Shown here: positions 42,889 to 50,338 of the stretch, piece after piece
Layout of the letters: every line of letters begins with the position of its first letter
How positions within the stretch are numbered: the first letter of the stretch is position 1
Assembly (NCBI GenBank): GCA_020638955.1
Contig: JACKHO010000009.1
Coordinates: 186,001 to 250,000, forward strand
Source: Planctomycetaceae bacterium
Lineage (GTDB): Bacteria > Planctomycetota > Planctomycetia > Planctomycetales > Planctomycetaceae
Reading direction: 5' to 3'
DNA length: 64,000 bases
Notes under the pieces: model-generated
Told to the model about the DNA's origin: nothing
Seen by the model: only the letters and a program-made list of their open reading frames with translations
Databases searched by the model: none
Program-made: the position numbers and the translations under genes

Positions 42889-44067
42889 ATGCGTTTCGTA
42901 ATCGCCGCACTACTTTTGACGTCCCTGTTCTCTCCGGCTGCATTCGCAGAGTTTCCGAAGTTCAAGGCGGAAACGATCGACCCGGCTGTGGCTGAGAAGG
43001 CCTGTTACGCGGTGGCTCTGGCCGACGTCGACAACGACGGCAAAGAGGACATTGTGGCCGTCAATGAAAGTCAGGTGCTGTGGTACCGGAATCCGGACTG
43101 GAAGAAGCACGTCATTCTCGATTCGCAAACCGAACTCGACAATGTTTGCATCGCCCCCTATGACATCGACGGTGATGGACTCATCGACTTTGCCCTCGGA
43201 GCCGGCTGGACAAAAATTGGAACCATTCAATGGATTACCCGCGACAAAGACCCTGCCGCGAAATGGCACGTGCATGCCATTGGTCAGGAAATCTGGACGC
43301 ACCGCATGCGCTGGGCCGACGTGCTGGGAACAGGGAAGCCGCAACTGGTTGTTTCGCCGCTCAATGCCGTCGACAAACCGGGAGTGTCGCTACTCGCATT
43401 TGAAATCCCGGCCAATCCCAAGGCCGACCGCTGGCAGTCCACCGCGATTGATGACTCACTGAACCGGCTGCACAACCACTGGCACATCGACTTCAACGGT
43501 GATGGTATCGCCTCCACACTCACCGCCAGCCAGGAAGGACTCAACCTCATCCGTCGCAACGCAGATGGAACGTTCCGCCGTCAACTCGTCGGCTCAGGCA
43601 TGCCGGCAGAGAAACCAGCAGACCAGGGGGCTGGTGAAGTGAAGGTTGGCCACCTCAAAGGTGGACGGCACTTCATGGCAACCATTGAACCCATGCACGG
43701 TACCAGCGTCGCCATCTATTTCGCCCCACCCAAACTCCCAGATGGTGAACTCGCCGAGCGACTGGTCATTGAAGACACGCTCAAACAAGGCCACGCCGTC
43801 TGGACTGCCGACGTCGACGGTGACGGCGATGATGAAGTCGTCATTGGCCACCGCGAAGCCGGAACCGGAGAAGTCAAAGGCCCCGGCGTCTACATTTTTG
43901 ATCCTAAGGACGAAGGCCAGCGCTGGGAGAAACACATCATCGACGACGGCGGAGTCGCCGTCGAAGACCTCATCTGCACCGACCTCAACGGCGACGGCCG
44001 CATCGACATCGTAGCCGGCGGCCGGGCGACGAAGAATTTGAAGATTTACTGGAACTTGGGCCATTGA
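42889..44067 (+). CDS. Secreted FG-GAP/VCBS-repeat protein
   Basis: A 392-residue protein with a signal peptide (RFVIAALLLTSLFSPAAFA). The body consists of FG-GAP-like repeats with calcium-binding D-x-D-x-D-G loops: VALADVDNDGKEDIVAVNES, YDIDGDGLIDFALGAG, VDGDGDDEVVIGHREAG and TDLNGDGRIDIVAGG. It should fold as an extracellular propeller that binds a ligand or protein. Its position directly after two sulfatases suggests a link to the same substrate or surface process, but this is an inference. AAGG lies upstream of the ATG. Confidence 0.87.
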   Translation: MRFVIAALLLTSLFSPAAFAEFPKFKAETIDPAVAEKACYAVALADVDNDGKEDIVAVNESQVLWYRNPDWKKHVILDSQTELDNVCIAPYDIDGDGLIDFALGAGWTKIGTIQWITRDKDPAAKWHVHAIGQEIWTHRMRWADVLGTGKPQLVVSPLNAVDKPGVSLLAFEIPANPKADRWQSTAIDDSLNRLHNHWHIDFNGDGIASTLTASQEGLNLIRRNADGTFRRQLVGSGMPAEKPADQGAGEVKVGHLKGGRHFMATIEPMHGTSVAIYFAPPKLPDGELAERLVIEDTLKQGHAVWTADVDGDGDDEVVIGHREAGTGEVKGPGVYIFDPKDEGQRWEKHIIDDGGVAVEDLICTDLNGDGRIDIVAGGRATKNLKIYWNLGH

Positions 44068-44169
44068 TCTGACGTCGAAGTTCTGAGCATTGCGCTGATT
44101 GAGGGGAAGCTCCTTTTAGCCAGCCAACCTGAGAGCGAATGTGCAATCCCGAACGAAGAGGGAACGAGC

Positions 44170-44502
44170 ATGACGACAGACCAGCGCTGTGGCGGACGAA
44201 GACAGACACGAGGCTTTTGGAATGAGGTAAAGGCTTGGTCTACCGGTAGTGCGACGGTGACTCTGTTGACAGTGGCCCTGTACATAGGAAACTTCGGGCC
44301 GTATCGATCCCTTGCTCGGGGGAATTACATTGAGCCAAACGGAATTGGACTCATTTACACACCAATCGAATTTGTGTGTGAGGAAGATGACTTTGCTCGG
44401 CATTCAATGGACGTCTATTGTGAGTTCTGGGGCGCCCCACCGTTGATGTTTCCCAGCGACTTTATCCAAACCAAAACATGGGAAGTTCTACCGCCGGAAT
44501 GA
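44170..44502 (+). CDS. Small hypothetical membrane protein
   Basis: A 110-residue protein that I do not recognise. Residues about 26-45 form a hydrophobic segment (TGSATVTLLTVALYIGNFGP) preceded by a basic cluster (GGRRQTRG), so it is likely a single-pass protein with its C-terminal half outside. It has four cysteines. AGAGGGA lies ahead of the ATG. The stop overlaps the start of the next gene by four bases (ATGA), which argues that both are real and coupled. Confidence 0.6.
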   Translation: MTTDQRCGGRRQTRGFWNEVKAWSTGSATVTLLTVALYIGNFGPYRSLARGNYIEPNGIGLIYTPIEFVCEEDDFARHSMDVYCEFWGAPPLMFPSDFIQTKTWEVLPPE

Positions 44503-45815
44503 AAATCCTTTGTCGAGTAATACACATCGTGCTTGCTCACGCGAGAACGTTGACCGACTTTTTGACAGTGCGGGGTATTGTTCGCTGGAAATGGGGGTGC
44601 AGCCACTTTCACTCGCCAACGACTCGTGAATTGCGGTCTGGAGTTTTCTGGCTGAGCCTGCTGTTCTTTGAGATGGTATGCAGCCCTCTGTTGGCGTCTG
44701 CCCCCCTGTTTGACGTCACCTTCGTTGATTCCGCTTACGACAAGTTGACGCTGGACGGAAAAGAGGCTCATTCGATCAGGTACGAGTATGGGACTGCTTA
44801 TGTGGACGGAGACTTCTGCAGTTTTCTCCTTAAGGCCGACGTCCGTCGTGATTTTGGGGGCGACTTACAAGAGGAAAAGTGTGGCGTAGTTGCCAACTAC
44901 GAAGAAGGCACCGCTTTTGTCGTCAGATTGCACCCGACAGCGTGGCCGGAGGATGCTGAAATCCTCTCGTCATTCTATCTGCCTGCACACGAGTTAGGGG
45001 TTGTCGTCGCGGCAGGAGATGATTCGTGGCTGTACATCATCGACATTAATACGGGGGAGCCGCGACTACATGCTGAGAACGTCAAGGACATCATCCCCGT
45101 GGTTCGCCAGCTGACTGGCTCCGGTTGGAAGGTGTCGTCGCGAACCAGTGAGGATAACGAGCAATTAACGCTGAATTTCTCGCGAGATGGCGAGGCTGGA
45201 TTCGACCTCGCTTGCAGCTCGACAGGATTTGGTGCGCTTCCCTCCCGGCGATTGACTCGAAACAGCATAATTACCGACGTGCGTCCCGAAGGAAGAATCA
45301 TCATCGGCGACACCTTGGTCGTCGACGGAAGACAACAGGACATTTTGAAATGCATCCGACTGGCAACTGGTCAGGTCTTGTGGCAAATAACGCAAGACGA
45401 TTTGGTGCCAGTCATTGGTTCGACACCGAGGCAAATCCTCGTCGGAACACAATCGCCAGATGACAAGTTTCTCGTGGTTGTGGCATTGTCGCAACTTGCT
45501 CCGACCGTTTTGTACGTCGATCTGCCGACTGGATTAATGCTAAAGAAAGGAAAGCTCCTGGACTCTCTCAGCCTGCAATCCTTTGCAGCGTCCACTCAGT
45601 TCAAGACGATAACATGTTTGCAGAGCAGTGGGTCTGGTACATTCAGCCTGGAAACGATGCAGCGAATTGACGAGGGTGGGTTGCTTTACGACGTGGTGAG
45701 AGTTCTTGATGACGGCAGGATTCTCGTTGTTGATGAGAATTGCACAATGACCGCCTGGCGTCCCCGGCGCGATAAAGGCCGAATCATGTTGGACTGGACC
45801 GGAGAAGTTGAGTGA
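44499..45815 (+). CDS. Hypothetical exported propeller-like protein
   Basis: About 438 residues. A hydrophobic segment near residue 50-65 (SGVFWLSLLFFEMVCSPLLA) looks like a late signal or anchor. The rest is beta-rich with repeated strands such as WLYIIDINTGEPRLHAENVK and CIRLATGQVLWQITQDDLVP, which resemble PQQ-like or WD-type blades. No conserved catalytic residue was found. The start at 44499 overlaps the upstream stop (ATGA), which is better than the frame's first ATG at 44478. Its base composition appears slightly lower in GC than its neighbours. It ends just before the 45827 foldback repeat. Confidence 0.68.
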   Translation: MKILCRVIHIVLAHARTLTDFLTVRGIVRWKWGCSHFHSPTTRELRSGVFWLSLLFFEMVCSPLLASAPLFDVTFVDSAYDKLTLDGKEAHSIRYEYGTAYVDGDFCSFLLKADVRRDFGGDLQEEKCGVVANYEEGTAFVVRLHPTAWPEDAEILSSFYLPAHELGVVVAAGDDSWLYIIDINTGEPRLHAENVKDIIPVVRQLTGSGWKVSSRTSEDNEQLTLNFSRDGEAGFDLACSSTGFGALPSRRLTRNSIITDVRPEGRIIIGDTLVVDGRQQDILKCIRLATGQVLWQITQDDLVPVIGSTPRQILVGTQSPDDKFLVVVALSQLAPTVLYVDLPTGLMLKKGKLLDSLSLQSFAASTQFKTITCLQSSGSGTFSLETMQRIDEGGLLYDVVRVLDDGRILVVDENCTMTAWRPRRDKGRIMLDWTGEVE

Positions 45816-45826
45816 CACCGGGTCGT

Positions 45827-45962
45827 CCAGATGCAATCTGGGCAGCGAAGCTGCAAGAGGCTGCGAGAAGGTCCTTCATTCGGCAAGAAGTATGGAATTC
45901 GTCTGGTGCATGAAGGGTGAAGTTGAGGCCTCAAACGGCTGCGCCGCCCAGATTGCATCTGG
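45827..45962. repeat. MITE-like foldback element with perfect 17-bp inverted ends
   Basis: CCAGATGCAATCTGGGC (45827-45843) and its exact reverse complement GCCCAGATTGCATCTGG (45946-45962) bound a 136-bp segment. The inner parts (GCAGCGAAGCTGC and GGCTGCGCCGC) also have small dyads. No reading frame fits. A degenerate single arm occurs at 5061-5098. The element starts 12 bp after the stop of the propeller-like gene. Confidence 0.65.
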
Positions 45963-45986
45963 GCCACCCATACGCAGCTCGGGACA

Positions 45987-46081
45987 TCACCCTTCCCTCG
46001 CATCCCACCATTGTTTGAGTCCGGGATTAATTCTCTCCCAGTAAATCCCGTGGTACGAGGGCTTGCCGACTTCAATTGCAA
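45987..46081 (-). pseudogene. Orphan 3' gene fragment, unidentified
   Basis: Read on the minus strand, about 30 codons end in EVGKPSYHGIYWERI followed by NPGLKQWWDAREG and a TGA at 45987-45989. The sequence is protein-like (clustered Trp, Tyr and charged residues) but cannot be joined to an upstream frame: REP sequence follows immediately. It may be the tail of a gene cut off by repeat or RAYT insertion. I do not recognise the family. Confidence 0.3.
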
Positions 46082-46130
46082 TTACGACGGCTGTTGTTGG
46101 CGGGTGGCATGGCTGCGGGGGACCGCTTTT

Positions 46131-46168
<38 letters not shown>

Positions 46169-46176
46169 TCGGCGTG

Positions 46177-46752
46177 TCATCCCACTTCCGTCCGCGGAAA
46201 TGAATTCAAATCCAGCGTCAGCACGCCAGATCCCGGAGATTCCATTTCCAGTGCACTGGACCAAATCCAGTCGGTAGGCCGAGAACACAATCTCCGCCGT
46301 ACGGGATTAGCATGAATGTATTCCACTGTCTGCCAAACGGTTTTGGGCTCGGTCAAGTTTGAATCAAAGCCGCCGCCTCGCTGCCAGAATCGATAGCTGA
46401 CCGTTCCATTCGGTTGGCGGTCTTCCATTGACTTCAAAAAGGCTGGAGCCTGCTTGTTTACGAAGTTCAGTGCCTGCCGCGCGACCGACTGCTTAACCGA
46501 TTTCAGAATCGAGGAAACGGAGTAGCTCTGCTGAGACGGCCAGATCAGCAAATGAACATGTTCCGGCATGAGGACGTAGGCCCACACATCGAACTGGTGA
46601 CGGTCGCGAGCCTTGTTGATGGCGTCGATCACCCACTGACGAGAACGATCTTTACTGAGGAACGACTTACGCTTGAAGCAGGAGAATGTCAGGAAGTGTG
46701 CGTGGCCCGCTTCGTTCCAACGTCGACATGTTTTTCGGTGGGATTGATCCAT
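46177..46752 (-). CDS. REP-associated tyrosine transposase (RAYT, Y1 HUH family)
   Basis: A 191-residue Y1 transposase-like protein. The HUH metal motif is HVHLL within WAYVLMPEHVHLLIWPSQQ near residues 57-75, and the presumed nucleophile tyrosine is in VWQTVEYIHANPVRRRL near residue 145. The N-terminal HFLTFSCFKRKSFL is typical of the IS200/RAYT group. RAYTs bind and nick REP palindromes and are thought to spread them. Here the gene is flanked within 8 bp (3' side) and 33 bp (5' side) by inverted identical REP copies, a complete REPtron-like unit. There is no sign of truncation. The 3' end of the CLC gene adjoins the right REP. Confidence 0.92.
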   Translation of the reverse strand: MDQSHRKTCRRWNEAGHAHFLTFSCFKRKSFLSKDRSRQWVIDAINKARDRHQFDVWAYVLMPEHVHLLIWPSQQSYSVSSILKSVKQSVARQALNFVNKQAPAFLKSMEDRQPNGTVSYRFWQRGGGFDSNLTEPKTVWQTVEYIHANPVRRRLCSRPTDWIWSSALEMESPGSGVLTLDLNSFPRTEVG

Positions 46753-46784
46753 GTCGAATAGAATATGTTATCCGAAGGACGCTT

Positions 46785-46820
<36 letters not shown>

Positions 46821-46830
46821 ACAAAATCAA

Positions 46831-48174
46831 TCATTCGGTGGAGGCCTCGGCTTCTGGTGTGGCAGGACCAGCTAAATAGTCACCCGTGCGTTGGGCGCTG
46901 TAGATGCTGGAGCGGCCGCTGAGGAAGTAGGCGAAGAAGCAGGCGACGGCGGCGTAACCTACGAATCCGACGCTGAGTAGTTCGCCGTTGCCCGGGGCGA
47001 AGAGTTCAATGGCCATAATGGTGCAGGCGAGCGGTGTGTTGGTGGCTCCCGCGAACACGGCCACGAATCCGAGTCCGGCCATGAGGTCGACCGGCACGCC
47101 AAGTAGCACGCCGAGCACGTGGCCGAGTGCAGCTCCAATGAAGAACAGGGGAGTGACTTCGCCCCCTTTGAATCCGCTGCCGACCGTGACGGCGGTGAAC
47201 AGCAGTTTCCACCACCAACTGAACCAGTGGGCCCCGCCCACGGCAAAGCAGGTTTGAATGGTGATGGCATCGGGTTGGTTGGGATTTGTTTTCACACCCA
47301 GGCCGAGGTAGTCGCGCGTCCCGAGCAGAAAGACAAGCAGAATCACGACCGAACCACCGACCACCGGTCGCAGCCACGGTTTGACAACGAATTTCTTCAG
47401 CGTGCGGTTGATGAGGTGTGTTAGCTCCGCGAAAAGAACGCTCGCTAATCCGAAGAAAATGGCCGCGATGGCAACCTTGCCGAGCGTGAGCCAGTCGAGT
47501 TGGATTGCACCCGATTCGATGGCCACGTTTTCAAATGAGGTGATGTGGTAATGCGTATGTCCCACGCCCCAGGCTGTGTTGGTTTGATCACCAATGATGC
47601 TGGCAATGAGGCACGGCACCACGGCCCGGTAGCTCATGCGACCAATCGCAAGAACTTCGATGGCGAAAATGGTGCCCGTCAGTGGCGTGCCGAACACCGC
47701 CCCGAATCCCGCAGCGACGCCTGCCATGAGCAGTATTTTGGTGTCCTCTTCGCTGAAGCCGAGCCAGCGGCCAAGCGTGCTGGCAATGCTGCCCCCCATT
47801 TGCACCGCCGTCCCTTCGCGTCCGGCTGATCCACCAAACAGGTGCGTAATAAGCGTGCCCAGCAGCACGAGCGGAGCCATACGAGTCGGGACACCGCCGC
47901 CCGGCGCATGGATTTGCTCCATCACGAGATTGTTGCCGCCCTCTGACTCTTTCCCCCATTTGTAATACATCAGGCCCGAGATGAGGCCGGCCACAGGGAG
48001 CAAAAACAGGAGCCACGGGAATTGCCACTGCAGTTTGGTGACTTCATCAAGCGACCACAGAAACAGTGCCACCGCTGAACCGACGGCAATCCCGAGCGGA
48101 ATGCAAATCAGCAGCCAGCGTGCGACGAATGTGCCCAGGCGAACATGCTCGCGTAAGCTCCATTGAATGGTCAT
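46831..48174 (-). CDS. CLC-family anion/proton antiporter, possibly fluoride-type
   Basis: A 447-residue membrane protein with about 10-12 hydrophobic segments. The selectivity-filter motif is FGGSAGREGTAVQMGG, with the gating glutamate in GREG, and the later GSGFKGGEVTPLFFIGAALG. The T in GREGT (instead of P in chloride CLCs), the GGNNLVMEQIH segment and the surrounding VPTRMAPLVLLGTLITHLF resemble the CLC-F branch, which exports fluoride; this is a motif judgement. The longer frame to 48303 overlaps glnA, so the ATG at 48174 is used. It follows glnA by 47 bp on the same strand, and no fluoride riboswitch fits in that gap. The REP unit lies at its 3' end. Confidence 0.85.
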   Translation of the reverse strand: MTIQWSLREHVRLGTFVARWLLICIPLGIAVGSAVALFLWSLDEVTKLQWQFPWLLFLLPVAGLISGLMYYKWGKESEGGNNLVMEQIHAPGGGVPTRMAPLVLLGTLITHLFGGSAGREGTAVQMGGSIASTLGRWLGFSEEDTKILLMAGVAAGFGAVFGTPLTGTIFAIEVLAIGRMSYRAVVPCLIASIIGDQTNTAWGVGHTHYHITSFENVAIESGAIQLDWLTLGKVAIAAIFFGLASVLFAELTHLINRTLKKFVVKPWLRPVVGGSVVILLVFLLGTRDYLGLGVKTNPNQPDAITIQTCFAVGGAHWFSWWWKLLFTAVTVGSGFKGGEVTPLFFIGAALGHVLGVLLGVPVDLMAGLGFVAVFAGATNTPLACTIMAIELFAPGNGELLSVGFVGYAAVACFFAYFLSGRSSIYSAQRTGDYLAGPATPEAEASTE

Positions 48175-48221
48175 GGCGTGGCTTACTGAGTTCAGAGTTA
48201 AGATGGTTGGCGGCGATCGGA

Positions 48222-49631
48222 CTACGCGTCGAAATACATCGCGAATTCCCAGGGATGCGGGCGTTGCCGGATTTGTTCGACTTCGTTGGTCTGCTTGTAC
48301 CAAATCCAGGTGTCGATGACATCGCTGGTGAAGACATCACCCCGCAGCAGGAAGTCGTGGTCTTTCCGCAATGCCTGCAATGATTCTTCCAGCGAGTTGG
48401 GAACCGTGGGATGCTCTGAGAGCTCCTCGGGGGAGAGATCATAGATGTCTTTGTCGAGCGGCAATCCCGGGTCGATGCGTTGCTGGATGCCGTCGATGGC
48501 TGCCATGAGCACGGCGGCCATGCCCAGGTAAGGATTGCATGAGGCGTCCGGGCAGCGGAACTCGAACCGCTTGGTTGCGGCCGAGGTGGTGTGTGCGGGA
48601 ATGCGAATCGCCGCCGAGCGATTACGGAAGCTGTACGTGAGATTCACCGGTGCTTCGAAGCCGGGAACAAACCGCTTGTAGCTGTTGGTGGTGGGGCAGC
48701 AGAACGCGAGCAGTGCCGGGGCGTGTTTGAGTATTCCACCCATGGCGAATGTGGCGAGTTCGGAGAGCCCACCATAGCCCGGACCGGCAAACAGGGTGTC
48801 GCCGTCCTTCCATAATGAGAAGTGCATGTGCAGGCCAGTGCCGTTCTCGTTCCAGAGCGGCTTGGGCATGAAGGTCACGGCTTTGTCGTGTTGCACGGCG
48901 ACATTACGTGCGATGTACTTGAACCGCAGGAATCTGTCCGCCATTTGCAGCAGTGGAGCGAAGGTGAGGTCTACTTCGCACTGACCGCCGCTCCCCACTT
49001 CGTGATGCTGACCATCGACCTGCACGCCGCATTGCTGCAGCTTGAGCATAATGTCGGTCCGCAAGTCCTGGAGAGTGTCTTGCGGTGGCATGGGGAAGTA
49101 CCCCTCGCGGCGACGAATCCGGTAGCCACGATTTGATCCGCCCCCTTTGCCCCGGTTCCACTCCCCCTCAGCACTGTCGAGGTGGTAGTAACCTTCGTGG
49201 CCATTCTGATCAAAGCGCACGTCGTCGAAGACATAGAACTCTGACTCGAGCCCGAAGTTGGCGGTGTCGGCAATTCCAGTCGACCGCATGTAGGCTTCCG
49301 CTTTGCGGGCGACGTTACGAGGATCGCGGGCGTAATCTTCCCGGGTGATGGGATCCTGAATGTTGCAGGTCATTGCCAGGGTCGACTTCATGAAGGGATC
49401 GACAATCGCGGTTTCCGCCTGCGGCACAACCAGCATGTCGCTCTCGTTAATCGACTGCCAGCCCCGAATCGACGAACCGTCGAACGTGAACCCTTCTTCG
49501 AAACTCTCTTCGGTCAATCCGTCGACCGGAATGGTGAAGTGCTTCTGGGTCCCTGGAAAATCCATGAACCGCAGGTCGATCGCCACAATTTCCTCTCGCC
49601 GACAGAGAGCCAGAACTTCGCGGGGAGTCAT
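48222..49631 (-). CDS. glnA: Glutamine synthetase type I
   Basis: A 469-residue glutamine synthetase that makes glutamine from glutamate, ammonia and ATP as a dodecamer. Seen are FTFDGSSIRGWQSINESDM (beta-grasp), FGLESEFYVFDDV, GQHHEVGSGGQCEVD, KPLWNENGTGLHMHFSLW and APVNLTYSFRNRSAAIRIP. The tyrosine in DKDIYDLSPEE matches the adenylylated Tyr of GSI-beta enzymes, so regulation by adenylylation is possible. Length is standard. GAGG lies ahead of the ATG. It is divergent from csrA across a 361-bp region and is followed by the CLC antiporter gene, with which it may be cotranscribed. Confidence 0.95.
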   Translation of the reverse strand: MTPREVLALCRREEIVAIDLRFMDFPGTQKHFTIPVDGLTEESFEEGFTFDGSSIRGWQSINESDMLVVPQAETAIVDPFMKSTLAMTCNIQDPITREDYARDPRNVARKAEAYMRSTGIADTANFGLESEFYVFDDVRFDQNGHEGYYHLDSAEGEWNRGKGGGSNRGYRIRRREGYFPMPPQDTLQDLRTDIMLKLQQCGVQVDGQHHEVGSGGQCEVDLTFAPLLQMADRFLRFKYIARNVAVQHDKAVTFMPKPLWNENGTGLHMHFSLWKDGDTLFAGPGYGGLSELATFAMGGILKHAPALLAFCCPTTNSYKRFVPGFEAPVNLTYSFRNRSAAIRIPAHTTSAATKRFEFRCPDASCNPYLGMAAVLMAAIDGIQQRIDPGLPLDKDIYDLSPEELSEHPTVPNSLEESLQALRKDHDFLLRGDVFTSDVIDTWIWYKQTNEVEQIRQRPHPWEFAMYFDA

Positions 49632-49992
49632 TCGGTTATTACCTCGGTTTCAATGGATTCATCACGCCGATGCGCAGTGCAAACCGCATGTCAAACCGCA
49701 GAAATCACGCTTCCGCACTGCTTCAGCAGCCTGAAAACAGAGTTTAAGGGGAAAAACCGGCTTTCCACCAGCGAACAGGGCAGCATCACTGCACAAAAAG
49801 CAGGCACAGCCGTCACTGCACAATTCCCGTGCACCCGCAGGCTCACCGCGACCCGCATACTAGGCACAACCCCTGCAGTCTGTTATCATCCTGATGTCGA
49901 CGTCAGGGTGACGACACCGTCGCCCTGCAGAATTCTGGTTTTCGAATGCGAGGGATCGCCATTCAACTGGCAGATTCAAAGGAGCATGGAAC
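49632..49992. other. Divergent control region of glnA and csrA
   Basis: A 361-bp region holding both promoters. No gene, strong hairpin or recognisable nitrogen-regulator site was seen. CsrA's ribosome site (AAGGAGC, eight bases before the ATG) lies at its right end. Confidence 0.5.
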
Positions 49993-50190
49993 ATGCTGGT
50001 ACTTTCACGACGGACAGGGGAACGCATTCTGATTGGCGACGATGTCGCCGTGACGATTGTTCGGATTGGCCCCAACACGGTTCGCCTCGGAATTGATGCG
50101 CCGCGGAACATGAACATTGTTCGCGAAGAGTTGTGCGTCGAAAAGCAAGAGGTCACTACTCAACCCACGCCACGAGTCGTCGAAGCATAA
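49993..50190 (+). CDS. csrA: Carbon storage regulator CsrA
   Basis: A 65-residue RNA-binding protein. The complete CsrA core is present: MLVLSRRTGERILIGDDVAV at the N-terminus and the VRLGIDAPRNMNIVREEL segment with the conserved Arg and Glu. The last 14 residues are a variable tail. CsrA dimers bind GGA loops in leader RNAs and control carbon metabolism or motility. The strong AAGGAGC ribosome site lies eight bases ahead. No flagellar genes are nearby; the closest neighbour is the divergent glnA. Confidence 0.96.
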   Translation: MLVLSRRTGERILIGDDVAVTIVRIGPNTVRLGIDAPRNMNIVREELCVEKQEVTTQPTPRVVEA

Positions 50191-50338
50191 CTTTGCTCGG
50201 ATGATTCTGGGGTAATCGCTAAAGCGGTGTGCGAATCACAAGACAGTGTATTCGGACGCTGGGGCTCGTTGCTTTGTTGGGGGTTTTGAAAAGTACGCCG
50301 ACGGCAATGTCGGTGCCACTGCTTCTGGTCGCGGTGGC

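Noticed and set aside
48175..48221. Fluoride riboswitch before the CLC gene
   Set aside because: Only 47 bases separate glnA and the CLC gene, too short for the riboswitch, and no consensus was seen.
48175..48303. 43-residue extension of the CLC protein into glnA
   Set aside because: It overlaps the end of glnA by 82 bp and lacks a membrane or CLC signature.
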